Source: Holothuria scabra
Lineage: Eukaryota > Echinodermata > Holothuroidea > Aspidochirotida > Holothuriidae
Assembly (NCBI GenBank): GCA_037179385.1
Contig: CM074193.1
Location: 6,903,547 to 6,967,546 of the forward strand
Length of the DNA stretch: 64,000 bases
Direction: 5' to 3'
The position numbers and the translations under genes were made by a program. The notes under the pieces are model-generated. The model saw only the letters and a program-made list of their open reading frames with translations, was not told where the DNA came from and did not search any database. Shown piece by piece: positions 32,566 through 44,621 of this stretch (positions within the stretch are counted from its first letter, which is position 1; every line of letters starts with the position of its first letter).

Positions 32566-34502
32566 CAGAGCAAAGTGGTTTTAACCTGGTTTTAACCGGG
32601 CAAAGTTAGGTTTAAACCGGTCAAAACTGGTCAAAACCCATTTTTGTCACAAACCGTAAGCATAAATTCATACATGCAACCAACTGTGATATAGGAATGA
32701 CTTTGGATGTTGGCAGTGCTTTAATAGTAAAACTAAGTTTTCTTTCCTTTCTGTTTGATACAGTATGTTTCTCATTATATTTGGGTAATTTAAGACCAAA
32801 AATTATCTACAGTACTCTAAATAATGGCAAATACTCTAAATAATGGCAAATTGTGCAATGTGGAAACTTAAAGTACCCTAGATACAGATTGTGTGCACTG
32901 CAACTTGTAGGGTTGGGTCTGGTGTTGTCAATGAGGACATATATGCTAGTGGTGATTAATTTTACAGAAAGCCACACTGACCTGTGTTTTCTGAGAATAA
33001 GTGTTCTAGATTCATACTATTTAACATTTGGAAGAAACTTTTAATCAGTACTTTGAAAGCCTTCAAAAAGTTTCATCATTGCATTGTTTGGAGTGGGGCT
33101 AGGTTTCAGTGCTTCACAAGTTCACACCATCAACTATAAAGTTTATAGTGTTACAATATTAAAAGCAATCTGCTGTTATAGCTTTGCTTTCTGTCTCAGT
33201 TGGCCAACATGTAATTGAAGGATTATCTACATAGCAGGTCTCATGTGTAATCTCCATCAACAAGCAGTAGAAAGAGTGCTACCACTGTAGGTTTGAGAGC
33301 TGATCTCGAGGGGGCGGTCAGATCCGGATCAGATCCTCCCTTTGAGATCAAAGTTTTTGCTTTCACCCTTGATCCCCCACAGTGAATCAAGCCACAATCA
33401 AGCGATCAACAAACAGGAAGTGACGCAATGAACTCAACAAATCCTGGACCTTGCACGTAGTTGTCATGAATGTTAATAGGTATGACCTATGAGTGTCCAG
33501 ACACAACATTAAGTTTGGCTTGGTTGGTTTAGAAATGTGTCTGTCTGGTTTGCGAAGTCCTCTTTCTTCTGTGGCCCTAACCAACATTAGTTTCCCCCCA
33601 AATAGAATTTTGATTCAGTTCGCAAATATCGACACCTTTACGTCGATAAGAGGAAGCCAAAGGAAAGCTTTTATCTAAAACACGTTCGGGAAAACTCTCC
33701 AGTAAACAGTAATCTTTCAAGTTAGAGAGAACCATGGAAGTACTACCTCCAATGTAATACTTCCATGGTGAGTATGTTAGGTAGTACTGTGTACACTGTG
33801 TGCAGTGCTAGTGCCAAAGCAGTACGTGCAGGCTATACCACAGCTGCTCCATGTTTGTGTGTGTTGTATTTCACGAGAGAAACAGGAAGTTGAGTCATAG
33901 GTCATGCTGATCTCGGGTCACCTTGATCCTCCGAGTTTTCACAAACGGCTTTTTGATTCCCCGCCTTACAGTAAATCTGATCTGCCCACAAGGGAGGATC
34001 AAAATCTGCAGCTCTGATCCTGAGTGGGAGAGCCTTCACACTACAAAGTTGATCTCAAGGGGGGGATCAGATATATGATCCCCTGCTCCAGATCAAGTGT
34101 GAAAGCACTCTTAGTTCAATCAACAATATTTCGATATTAGTTTAGAAGTGTTATCAACTAGTTTACAAATAATTCTCAGCATGAACACAGGAGGAAGACC
34201 CAAGGACCCTGTGTGGGTGTTTTATTTTATAATAGCAGAAGGTACATGAAGGGTTTGTTGTGGATCCTGTGAAATATACGTGTACTTAAAAGAAAGCTTA
34301 CACTGTACCCCATTGTGTTGTTTATTTGTCTTTTGCTTGCATTAAGGCTTGTAACATAAACACAAATTCTGATATATTTTAGCTGAAAAACAACATATTT
34401 TGAGTTTTGACCAGTTTTGACCACTTTTATGTGGTCAAAACTGGCCGATTTAATCCAGGTTTAAACTGGTTTTAACAGGGCCGTTAAAACCAGCCACCTC
34501 TG
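32566..34502. mobile_element. TIR element, ~1.94 kb, TTTTAACC/GGTCAAAACTGG ends, hosting a nested element
   Basis: The left end has CAGAGCAAAGTGGTTTTAAC, GGTTTAAACCGG and GGTCAAAACTGGTCAAAACC. The right end, reverse complemented, has CAGAGGTGGCTGGTTTTAAC, CAGTTTAAACCTGG and GGTCAAAACTGGTCAAAACT. The inverted repeats span about 80-100 bp with indels and are rich in short GGTTTTAAC/GGTCAAAAC words. Flanking octamers (ATAGGTGC, CTTGACAC) do not match, so no TSD is claimed. The interior has no transposase and contains the element at 33272-34112. Confidence 0.6.
33272..34112. mobile_element. Nested TIR element, ~0.84 kb, GATCAGATC-rich ends
   Basis: The left end starts AAGAGTGCTACCACTG, then AGCTGATCTCGAGGGGG and CGGATCAGATCCTCC. 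The right end, reverse complemented, starts AAGAGTGCTTTCACACTTGA, then GGGGATCATATATCTGATCC. The AGTGCTTTCACAC type terminus recalls PIF/Harbinger or IS4-like MITEs, from memory. The right flank TTA could be half of a TTA/TAA duplication but the left flank does not match. It also holds an ACCATGGAAGTA...TACTTCCATGGT hairpin at 33731-33769. No transposase. Confidence 0.5.
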
Positions 34503-34509
34503 CTTGACA

Positions 34510-35560
34510 CATAGTTGACTGGTTTCAGAACTAACGCTTTCAATGATATTTACTTGAAAGAGGAGTCAGAGTCGCAGTGAAAACAACTATCAAGATATGT
34601 TTGGAAGTTAAGTTGGAGTTGCAGCACTTGACAGAAGCTTTCAAGATATATTTGAAAGTGTAGTCGGTGGCTTGCACCCTCTAATTATTTGACCATGCTT
34701 GACTGCGACTCCAACTCCACTTGATGAACAGACCTTCTGGAAGGTGGGGTATTCTATAATTGTACCTCATGGAGGGGAGGAAAAAAAAGAAATGCATTTT
34801 ACTATGGGGAAAAAAAAAAAAGATTTTTCTCTGAAAAAAAAAATAAGTTTCAGCGCCCTCTTTTAAGTGGGGAGTTCTTTAAAATGATGTCATTTCCGGG
34901 CACTGATTCTAAATTAGTGCCCCTACTTATTCCCCCGTTTGAAGAAAAGCTGATTGACAAGCCTAGACGTGGTGTTAAAGATCATTCATGGCAAGTATGG
35001 TAATACATTAGGCTAACTCCTCCAATGCTCCTAAAACCTGGATTTTGAGGCCTTTTTCAGGTATTTCCACCTCAAAAATTGCCCATTAGGATAAAGACTC
35101 CCTGGCCCTGTGGACCATGGAATTGCACATAGGGTGCCAGGAGACTCTTCTCCATAAAGACAGCGGTGTATGGGGTGTGACTACATGAGGAAGCTACCTG
35201 CTGTTATCTCACTGTATAAGGCAATGGGCAGAGTCCTGAGAGCATTATTTACACTTCACTTAATCAACTGGGAAGGTGCTACTGTATATGGTGAGCACCG
35301 AGCTGGACTTCTTCATGTAGTTACGCTGATGCATTTTTGAAGCTGTCGAGACAGTCGCAGAGTTGGGCGCTGGGCTCCTGCGCGCAGATCTTGATCTCAA
35401 GAGGTCAATGGGCAAGGACGGTGTATGCAGTACTGTAGGTCCTACCATTCAGCGTACAGTAGTACACAGTCCTGTTCAAAGACTTAAGTACTAGCCCTTT
35501 GTATACTGTAGGCCTAGGCCTAGTATTTAAAGCTAGGACAACATGTGCCTTGCCGAATAC
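34510..35560. other. Non-coding stretch, no feature recognised
   Basis: Contains poly-A tracts near 34785-34840. The minus-strand open frame at 35260-35448 is unrecognised. GGCCTAGGCCTAG near 35512 is a short palindrome. Confidence 0.35.
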
Positions 35561-35569
35561 AGTGTCATT

Positions 35570-35645
35570 CCGCCATTGGTACATTCCGCCATAGGTTTAT
35601 GCAACTTTCCCCCATGGAGGAAAGGTGCGAAACCTATGGTGGAAA
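35570..35645. repeat. Long hairpin with ATTCCGCCAT repeats
   Basis: CCATAGGTTT (35589-35598) pairs with AAACCTATGG (35630-35639), and inside it CTTTCC pairs with GGAAAG. CATTCCGCCAT occurs twice at the left edge. The same CATTCC(A/G)CCAT word and a similar hairpin occur at 44526-44610, suggesting one small fold-back element family. Confidence 0.5.
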
Positions 35646-35649
35646 GCCA

Positions 35650-36815
35650 CTTACTAACCAGAATGCAAAAATGCATTGAGGTTTCGATGATACATGCTCT
35701 TTTCAATGAAATGCTACATTTCTTGTAACAACTGGTGACCCGAAGTGACCTTTGACTCCACCTGTTAGTAACTGGTTTTTCTTTTAACCAAAACATTTGT
35801 ACAAATTTCATACTGTGCCTTAAGATATTCCGCAAACAAGCTGCTTACATCATAACACATCAACATATCAAGTTTGAAATGAATCCAAGTTTCCTACCTT
35901 GAGATATAGTGTAAACAAGGTTTTCTGAGTTTGACCCCCTATGACCCCAAATGACCTTTGACCTCTACCAAAATCAAGAGGGTTCTTCCTTACATCATAA
36001 CACATCAACATATCAAGTTTGAAATCAATCCAAGCTTCCTACCTTAAGATATTGTGTTAAAAAGTTTTTCAGGATTTGTCCCCTTCTGACCCCAAATGAC
36101 CTTTGACCTCCACCAAAATAAATAGGATTCTTCTTTACATCATAATACATCAACATATCAAGTCTGATATGAATCCAACTTTCCTACCATGATGTATCAT
36201 GTAAACAAGGATTTCAGGGTTTGGACCCCATGTGACCCCAAATGACCTATGACCTCCACCAAAATTTCTTGGGTTTTACCTTACATCATAACATATCAAG
36301 TTTGACATTGATCAAAGTTTCCTACCTTGAGATATAGTGTAAACCAGGATTTCCGGGGTTTGACCCCATGTGACCCCAAATGACCTTTGACCTCCACCAA
36401 AATTAAACGGGTTCTTTCTTACATCATAACACATCAACCTATCAAGATTGACATGAATCCAACTTTCTACCATGATGTATCATGTGAATAAGGATTTCTG
36501 GGTTTGACCCCATGTGACCCCAAATGACCTTTGACCTCCATGTAAGTTCTTCCTTACATCATAACACATCAACATATCAAGTTTGAAATGAATCAAAGTT
36601 TCCTACCTTGAGATAAAGTGTAAACAAAGATTTTGGGGTTTGACCCCACATGACCCCAAATGACCTTTGACCTCCACCAAAATAAATTGGGTCTTCCTTA
36701 CATCATAACGCATCAACATATCAAGTTTGAAATGAATCCAAGTTTCCTACTTTGAAATATGGTGTAAACAATATTTCAGGGTTTGACCCCAAATGACCTT
36801 TGACCTCCACGACAG
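35650..36815. repeat. DR1-motif satellite array 2 (~140 bp monomer)
   Basis: Eight units carry TGACCTTTGACCTCCACC or close variants at 35746, 35952, 36097, 36243, 36381, 36535, 36661 and 36794, mostly 126-154 bp apart. Each also has ACATCATAACACATCAACAT, ATCAAGTTTGAAATGAATCC and TTTCCTACCTTGAGATA. The head of the array, AACCAGAATGCAAAAATGCA followed by TTGAGGTTTCGATGATA, also heads array 1 near 3155, so both are copies of one repeat type. Array 2 keeps intact TGACCTTTGACCT in most units, whereas array 1 mostly reads TGACCTTTGAT. Confidence 0.88.
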
Positions 36816-37322
36816 GCTGTCGGATTTCACGGGAACGATGGTTCCCGGTCGCGTGTCGCTCCCGTGACAATGAAATCACGGAACCGAAAAATCGGTTACC
36901 ACAAAAAAAATCCCAACTCCAAACATTTCATCTTGAAATGTCTGAAATGGGAAATTACCTGACATGTGTATCTTTTCAACTTTTATGAGTTTTTACACAA
37001 CCAAGATTTTTCACAATGAAGATGGAGACCTATGTCAATCCTGATAAAGTTTTTTGTTGTGCGATACAAAGCACTACCCAAGGCCTAAACTGGACTATCT
37101 TACCTGCAGTGCAGACCAGCACAACCGTACGTAGCGAACAAACTAATGTAACGTTATATTACTGAAAACAGCCAGGGATTTATTTCAGTAAAGTAAAAGC
37201 TCCAAGAAGTTTGCAAATACGATTGCAATGTCAAATTAAGTAGACATACAGGTATAATTACTTCTTGAGACAAAAGTAAAGTATGTTCCAAATTCCTACA
37301 AACAAGTGCGCTAGACCCCGGT
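36816..37322. other. CpG-containing junction and 3' flank of hAT-derived pseudogene
   Basis: Immediately after the satellite, CGGATTTCACGGGAACG and TCCCGTGACAATGAAATCAC form an imperfect CpG-rich inverted repeat (36823-36890). It could be a subterminal region of the transposon that delivered the pseudogene, but no matching opposite terminus was found beyond 39565, so this is only suggestive. Confidence 0.35.
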
Positions 37323-39565
37323 CTATTCTTTATCACTCTCGGATTCCCTAGACGATTCCACACTAAAAATTGCTGTTCCATGGCTACGGTGTTCTAAATG
37401 ACGAGTCCCCTTGCTGCTACTAAGCCAATGTTCTAAGGGGGGCTCAGGCTCAAAATCCACCATTTCAGCCCCATTCAGTACAATGCCCGGAAGAGCATTT
37501 AGTGATTCGTTCATGAGAGGGTTTCTTAATTTTGTTTAGGCGATTGCATGCAGAAAATCCCATCTCACACAATGCAGTGTTTGAGGGTATTACAAGCAAT
37601 ATTTTCACAAGTTGTGAAATGACTCCCAAATCATCACACTTTGCAACGTCTTCGTAGATTCTACGCATATCACCCCCGCGGAGATGACTGATACGTGTTT
37701 TCAGTTTAAGCCACTGTCTGTTCACAATGTCTGCTTCATCAGCTCCTCCAGGTGACAAGCCATAGAAATCTACAAGTTCTGTAATGTCTGTGCATCCATG
37801 TGACACAAACTGTTGCTTTTGAGAGGAAGAAGGCCGCTGGCGCAAGTCGAATGCTTTGAAATTTTTGAGTGGTGTTGCCCGTGAAAAATTGTCGAAGCGT
37901 TTCCCGATATATTCCAAAGTCTCGTCAATAATTTTACAAAATTCTGATGAAATTGGAACTGAATCGGCAAGGGGTCCTTGGTCAGTTCAGTTTGGCTGAA
38001 TGTCAGAAAGGGTTATTCCTCTGTATATTTTGTGCTCACTGTCATAAGTATTTTCGAAGTCACGGAGTTTGGGACCGCTAGCTAGTTTCAGTTCTGTTAA
38101 ATGGAGGGAAGCAGTTTCTAGTTCTTCCATGACATCAATGACCAGAGATTGCTCCTTCTGGAACTGTTGGCTCAAGATTGAGAGTTGTTTTGTGAAATCC
38201 AATACAAAGTGAAGATATTTCACGAACTCCACACTTTTCATTTTCTTCAAGAGTCCCTTGCACTTTGGTTTTTCAGTAGGTTTTCCAATCTCTGCCATTT
38301 GTTCAAAATGGGTTATCTTTGCAGGGTAATTTTTTAATAATGTTTCTATAGCACGTGATCGGTTTGCTAGCCATCGGATGGTACTGATGGACCCATACTG
38401 GGACAATGCCTCGTTCATCACTGCTGATAGTTCCTTTAATTCTCTCCTTTTCTTTGGAGAGGAGTGGTACATTTTGTATACCTCCTCTATAATATCCTCT
38501 ACCTCTTTTAGGTATGTGTTAGATTTCAGAACATCCAACGCAGCTAGTTCCAATCAGTGCACAACACAGTGAATTTCCACAAGACGTGGAACTTCCTTCT
38601 TTTCAAGGGCAGCTACACCACCCTTTGCCCCCATTATCACAGACGCCCCATCAAAACAAACTGAAACCATTTTTGAGGCTCTGATTTCTTTGCTTTCTTG
38701 ACCTATTTCTGAAAGACCTGAATGTATACCTTTTTGAATGCCAACAGCAGTTGCATCATCCAGCGCGACTATAGATACGAGCTTGTTGCATACTGTGGCA
38801 TTTCTGTCAAGGTACTTGACGTAAATCAGTTCCTGTTCTAAGTGAGCCACGTCTGTCGAACCATCTGACATTACAGAAAACTATTGTGCGATAGCTTTGA
38901 TAAAGGTGGCAGCCCCCTTGTCATTTATGTATGTACTGCCAAGGTCAAGTCCATTGCAAGCTTGGAGGCTGCACAGTTGGGGGAATTTGGAAAAAGAGAG
39001 CCATTCCTTTGCAAAAAAAGTATGCTGTTCTGAAAAGAATGCGCATCCTTGCAAGTTGCTGAGAGTCCATTTTTTTCATTACTCGAAACATTGCAGTTTC
39101 AGCTGGGCTTGCTTTAGCCTTTTCTGATGCAACTGCAACGATGTGTTTGTCGCTCTTGTCATGCTTCTTAATTGCATCAATTCGAAAATTGGAGCATCCC
39201 TTCACCATGACACTAGATGGATCGGAGATCCGTGGATTACTCCTACAAGCACGGCAAACCATAACGTTTTCTTCTTCAATAAGTTGAAGCCAGTCCCATT
39301 CCTTCAGCCAACTTGGCTGGAATAACCTTTTACGTTTTTTCTCATAGCTCTCTTTTGCGGTAGCCCCCTTTCGTTTGGTACCAGATTCTTTCGGATGAGA
39401 AGGCTGTTCCACAGTATCTACACTTGTAGGGGCAACCCCAGGGGAGGCAGCAGTCTCACGTTCTCCTGATACAGATGAAGTAATTGACTCACTACTGGAA
39501 CTTTCTTCCTCGGTAGGCTCATTTGCCGATCCCTTATTCTGTTGAAAATACTTGAAAAGACTCAT
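37323..39565 (-). pseudogene. hAT-superfamily transposase-derived gene with TTF-type zinc finger (ZNF862-like), broken
   Basis: The N-terminal frame (39565 downward) starts MSLFKYFQQ, has an acidic/serine-rich region, a basic KKRKR patch and a TTF/BED-like zinc finger: CxxC at residues 104 and 107, histidines at 135 and 141, between them VKGCSNFRIDAIKKHDKSDK. The central part has SDGSTDVAHLEQELIYVKYL and CFDGASVIMGAKGGVA, typical of the RNase H-like core of hAT/ZNF862-type proteins, then SISTIRWLANRSRAIETLL. The C-terminus has IPSNTALCEMGFSACNRLNK, the hAT dimerisation signature. Damage: a frameshift at an A7 run (39013-39019), TAG at 38881-38883, TGA at 38554-38556 (probably CGA in an H-R-L-E-L context), TGA at 37987-37989, and a frameshift near 37530 before an acidic tail ending at 37323. 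It could have been an autonomous hAT transposase or a domesticated paralog; no TIRs were confirmed. Confidence 0.87.
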
Positions 39566-40670
39566 CCTTGATTATTACCTTCTTCCTAAACAAGTCACAC
39601 TCTTAGTAAACTACAACTCTCTCAACTTAACTTTGTCTCGTAATGTTTATAAAGTGTAGCAGACCAGCCGTTAGATCTAGCTATATAAGTATCGGAAGAT
39701 AACAAATTCCTGCCGCAATTACTCCTCCCAAATTCCCGACACTTCAAAGCTTTGTTTCACATGTATCATGACTGCATTTTTCACACGCTGCAAACTAGCC
39801 AGTTTCCTGGAAATAAACTTCCCAAATCCCCAAATTTGCCATGTTTTTTGATGATTCATTTGGTGTTTTACTGTGATTGACATGTTTTTTACAGTAATTA
39901 CTTTCATCAACCCACATTACAATCCCCCTTTGGTACTTCCATCTGTTTAAAAATTTGAACTACAAGCTGCGATCTCTAATGAACTTACTCCCATTGCCTT
40001 TGTACAGGGCCGCCAAGCGAGGAAAACACACAGTTAAGTCAATACACTCTTTGACAGCGTGTTTGCGGAGAAAGCTGTGGTAAGCCCCGCCCCTAAAATG
40101 TGAAGTCTACCTAGCAGGCATTTCTGTTTGGCTTAGTGAAAGATATGTGCTGTGAGTACAAAGTTATGTTTTTATAAACACAAATGTATACTCCCTGGCT
40201 CTTGTACAGTATTGCAGGGAACATTTGTTACGGGCAGAGCTACTCAGCAGGGTTCTGTTAGAATGTACTTGCAACTATCAGATACATTGCAGGAGCCCGA
40301 CGGGCTTGTCAGTCATAAAGTATGGTAGCCCGAACATTGATGCAAGGAGCCATGGGCACCCGGCGCATAGGATTTTTCGAGCCCTGCCTGAGACCTTCCA
40401 ACTCCATTTAGCCCTAGCTGTTCCTGCAGTCTGGTAAGTTCCAACCTAGCCTAGGCTATCCTACCTGCCACAGAATAATTAGCCTGCGTAGCGTCTCTGT
40501 GGCTACAGCCCACTTTAGGCTTCCACCCCGCAGATCCTGCCGGCGATGGTCAGAAATTCCATTCAATGAGTCCAAAAGTTGATCATCTTAACATTCAAGA
40601 GCACTCACCACAATTGGTCTATTCCTGGGGTAGGCAGTGCTCAACGACTAAATCTTGGCAATGCCACGTT
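39566..40670. other. Upstream flank of pseudogene, no feature recognised
   Basis: Contains CAGGGCCGCCAAGCG near 40004 and TGCAGGGAACATTTGTTACG near 40212, both resembling hAT left termini but without partners I could place. TTAGCCTGCGTAGCGTCTCT (about 40480) recurs as TAGCCTGCGTAGCACCTCTG at about 47041, a dispersed fragment. No coding. Confidence 0.35.
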
Positions 40671-40671
40671 G

Positions 40672-43600
40672 CAGGGAGCAATTTGTTAGGGTTCGCATCG
40701 CAACTTCCGATGCAAAAATGAGGAAAAATTGATAATTGCGATACATCATTCGATCTTGAAAAGCAGACTTGCGATGCAAAATTTCAGCAGGTATTGTGAC
40801 TTTGAATGTTCGCAGAAGGAAATAATGTTAGGAGAAAATAAAGCCAGAAATTGGAAGTCATGAAAACTGATCATGCAACAACATTTGTTTCCAAATAAAA
40901 TCACATTAACTTTCCGCTTTCAAGAGTTTAAACCCATGAACTCGCTCCGCAGGAGATGCATTGTTTACTACGTACATCGGCATTTAAGGCAAAATCCACG
41001 GAAAGCAACTGGTTTTGCCATGATTATGCTGGTAATGACAAGAGACTTTTGCCGTCGATCAATCTTTACATTATTCTCAGTCAAACATGCTCTACATTCT
41101 TAAATCACTGTTTAAACTCCTAAAAATGATGAATATTTAAGACTGTAAACAAGGTTTGAAATTATAGATCACTGCGTAAATATTTTATGCTTTTGTTCAT
41201 GATGCATAAACTCACGATTCCATTCCGTACAGTTTTACTAGATGCGAAGAAACTTTTTGCCAAGCCACATCCGCATTCCAAATCGGCAACTGCCGATCGA
41301 TGCAAGTTTGCCCTCGAAATTAGGCTAGGCTCAGAAATGTTAATGTAAAACCTTGTTAGGATAGCACAGGAGCCAACACAAGGAACTCTGAAGGAAAACA
41401 TATCGTACAAGGAAATTGCTGAAGTAAAGTTTTTAAAAATATTAGGCAGGGCTTAGTTTGAGTATTCTACACATGCTGTGAAAATATTTAATGAAGTAAA
41501 TGTCATCTAGATAATTTTGTATGCCTATCAGCTTTTACGTTTTGGGCTGGCTACCTTGAGAAGAGAATACCTGAATAGAATGTACTAGTGTACTGTTTTT
41601 AAGTCAGGTTCTAAGGGACACCGAGGAGATCATATGTTCACATTTTTGACAACTTATGAAAGGATTTAAGAAGCCTCAAAACTTGCACAGATAATCATAA
41701 GTTTTCAAAGCTACTAAATTAATTAAGCAGATGACCTCTTTTTTCATCTGTATTAGGTTAAACTGGGTGAAATGTTTTGGACATTTTGGGGTGAATCTCT
41801 GTCCTATAGGATTAGCTTGATTCTTCACATCGGCAGTTACTCTACTTGGTCGCACATTGTAGGAGATGGAGCTTTGATACATAAAATGGGTGTGGGTAGA
41901 CTAATTGGTAGTCAGTATGTCGTTACAAGTAAGTGGTGGCCCAATTTTAGGTAAGGGAAATCAGCGAAAAAGGAAGAACCCCTAGTGACAATTTGGACGG
42001 TGATGATGAAGATGATTAAGGATGGTTGCATCTGATGAATCCCAATAAAAGATGGCACTGTTCTCTGATTGGTTGCTTTCATATGTCTGTATGTCATACC
42101 ACTGCTTCTGTTCTAAAATGACGCTTAATTAGCAGCTAGGACTATGAATGGGATCAGGGTTGTCACCACGCCGGTCGGCGCCAGTCGGGACTAACCGGCA
42201 CTAGACATTACCGACTGGTGCAACACCTAAAATGCGAGGCTTCCGACCGGCACAAAAATGATCTTCTACTTGAAAAATGCAGTCTGTGAAATCGTTATTT
42301 GGCATGGATTTGTGACAATTTTGAACACACTCAATACCCATGTGATGTCAGCTGAATATCATTTTGAGAAATTCAGAGACGGCAAGATAAACAGAAGTAT
42401 TAAAAAAGTTACCATAAGAGTGATGGTCCGATTTACAAATTCAGCTCTGAAAAGTGAAAGTACGTAGTAACGGTAGTATGACCTTTGGCATATATATACA
42501 CGCACTATTTTGCCTGCCTGTACCGTAAGGCTTCAACGATACTACTGCATACTGTTATATAGCGCTGTGTTTGGTATACAACGATCGTCTCTAAAAAGCT
42601 GCGCAACATGCATTTTTTTCTGAAATCAGTGCACAATGCCCATACCAAGTTTTTCAAAACATGGAAGAGTAGATCCCTCACGCAGGCATGTATCACTGTC
42701 ACTCATAAGCTTGTAGGCGGAGCCTTACACGATCAACTGACGACAATCTTCTTCTCAAACTCCGTACATACAGCATGGGCTTCGCACCGCTTTATTGTGC
42801 ACAGTAATGCATGTGCTGGAAACAGCATGCTATCGCTAATTTTGTGCACGTGTAATAATGCAGTTATGTGCAAGATACTACAGCATGCATGGCGGGAACC
42901 ACATTCTTAATGATGAACGTAAAAAGAAACGAGGGAATTAAGACTCTTCGTAACACACTTTCACGAATCTCTCTTTTGCTACAGCACACCGTGTGGTACA
43001 TCGCATGCAATTTCAAAGACTTCCGATTTTTGGGAGAAAAATGTGAACAAACTATTTTGGGGCGCTTAGAATTGATATTACAAAATTCGGCAAACGTTGA
43101 AAGTAATTTGTACGGAGAAAGCCATGCACACATGATAATAGGTATGCATTATATACAGCCCAAAATCTTTATTGCACATAATGCAGTAGCGCACACTTTT
43201 AGTATCGCAAGGTGGCTATTACCCTGCTATTCTTTGTAGTATAAATGATGCACTGATTTATCGAATCAGCGGCAACTCCTTTAAACCTGGTCCGATCAGA
43301 TCACGATAAACACAACATTACGATGATATGACTGAATGACTGAGAGGGTTTGCAAAATTTGCCGTACTACGGCTAGCACTAGCGGTAAGCGTTTATGAGT
43401 GGTTCGGGAGGGAATTTCTTACTTTCCCTTTCTACACTGCAAATGATTGAATTATTGAAAAAAAAAATGAAATTTTCATTAAAGCTGAAAAATTAATGGG
43501 TCAGAAATGAGGTGGATTCCATGGGGGGTAGGGTGAGGTACAAATATTGGGCCAGATGTTTAGCCGGCACTCAAATTGGGCTGGTGACAACCGTGAATGG

Positions 43601-44110
43601 GATAAAGAGGATGCATTTTGTTAGGCTTTCTAAGATTAGGTACAAACCAATTCAATGAGGTAATTGCTTTGCCATTAATGAAGTGTCATAGACAATTAAT
43701 TTTCATGGCTTTATTTTGGTCTTTGAATTGACAAACATTTTCAAATGAAAGGTGGCAAAGCAAGAAGTTTAGAAAAATTTTGAGGAGATCCCATAAAATG
43801 TCGTCGAGAGCTGCTGTACGGAAATTACCTTGGAGACATCTAAGGGAAGTTTTTGGCCTGAGTGTAGTTATACTGCATATGTGATACAGGTCATATGGAG
43901 GCATAAAGCACGATGTTTCATTACCTGTAATATCATACCTACCCTTCAGTCTTGGATTCTGTTGTTTTTTTACAAGCTGCTGTGAAAATATATGCAGCTA
44001 GGAAATGTCAATATAAAAAGTTGCTAATCATTTTTGGGGGATTGCTAATCAATTTCGAATAATGAGTAGCAAAACTGCTAATCAAAATTTCAAAAACAAA
44101 TTGCTCCCTG
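40672..44110. mobile_element. TIR element, CAGGGAGCAATTTGTT ends, hosting a nested hAT
   Basis: Left terminus CAGGGAGCAATTTGTTAGGG; right terminus, reverse complemented, CAGGGAGCAATTTGTTTTTG: 16 bp identical inverted ends. Flanking pentamers are CGTTG (40667-40671) and CGTTA (44111-44115), four of five alike, consistent with a 5 bp duplication as in 18766-20035. Left subterminal GCATCGCAAC, CGATGCAAAA and ATTGCGATAC words are shared with that element. Without the nested 1.44 kb hAT plus one TSD copy the element would be about 2.0 kb. No transposase seen. Confidence 0.58.
42155..43595. mobile_element. hAT-type DNA transposon, 1.44 kb, non-autonomous
   Basis: Left terminus CAGGGTTGTCACCACGCC; right terminus, reverse complemented, CACGGTTGTCACCAGCCC. 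The octamer AATGGGAT lies directly outside both ends (42147-42154 and 43596-43603), a perfect 8 bp hAT duplication. Subterminal CCGGTCGG, CCGGCAC and GCCGGC words are concentrated at both ends, as expected for transposase binding clusters. Open frames at 42608-42910 and 42868-43239 are unrecognised and no transposase domain is visible. Confidence 0.88.
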
Positions 44111-44525
44111 CGTTAAAGTCTTGATCATGGACAGCCTCTTTCAAGCAATAACAACTTTTATCAAAGAATGGATTTAAAAACAGTTATCTTTCATTGAAAA
44201 GAATCTAACTATCTTTCCCCATGGCTGTGGGATCGGTTGTTCTTAATCAACCTCTGTGCTGTGTGTGTATGCTTGCACAATACCAGCTTCAAATAACATT
44301 GACCACAGTGACTCCGTGCACTATTGTAAAAGGGTACAAGTGTTTGCCTGTAAATAAACATTAACAGCCTTGCTTCAACACATAGAGTTATGTAAAGGAA
44401 GTTTCCGTACGATTTTTAACACAGTTGAACAGATTTGGTGTCCAATGCCAGCGGACATTATTTTTTCAGAGCGATGAGCTGGACGAAAAAATTCTTCCAC
44501 CCCACGGGCTACAGAATAATGTGCT

Positions 44526-44589
44526 CATTCCACCATAGAAAAAAGTGCCTTTCTGCCATGACAGAATGGCACTTTTTCTATGGCAGAAT
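44526..44589. repeat. Hairpin, 16-17 bp stem, with ATTCCACCAT/GCAGAAT words
   Basis: CCATAGAAAAAAGTGCC (44533-44549) pairs with GGCACTTTTTCTATGG (44568-44583), with one bulged A. GGCGGAATGGCAC follows at about 44597. It shares its ATTCC(A/G)CCAT word with the hairpin at 35570-35645 and abuts the TIR element at 44622. Confidence 0.6.
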
Positions 44590-44621
44590 GTACTGATGGC
44601 GGAATGGCACTAGCCCTTGAA

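Noticed and set aside
37323..40020. Complete hAT transposon with termini CAGGCTGTCGG (36814) and CAGGGCCGCC (40004).
   Set aside because: The two ends are not inverted copies of each other and no flanking octamer matches, so element boundaries are not claimed.
42868..43239. 123-codon plus-strand frame inside the 42155 hAT element as its transposase.
   Set aside because: It has no hAT core, zinc finger or dimerisation motif; a matching-length frame on the other strand shows this is unconstrained sequence.
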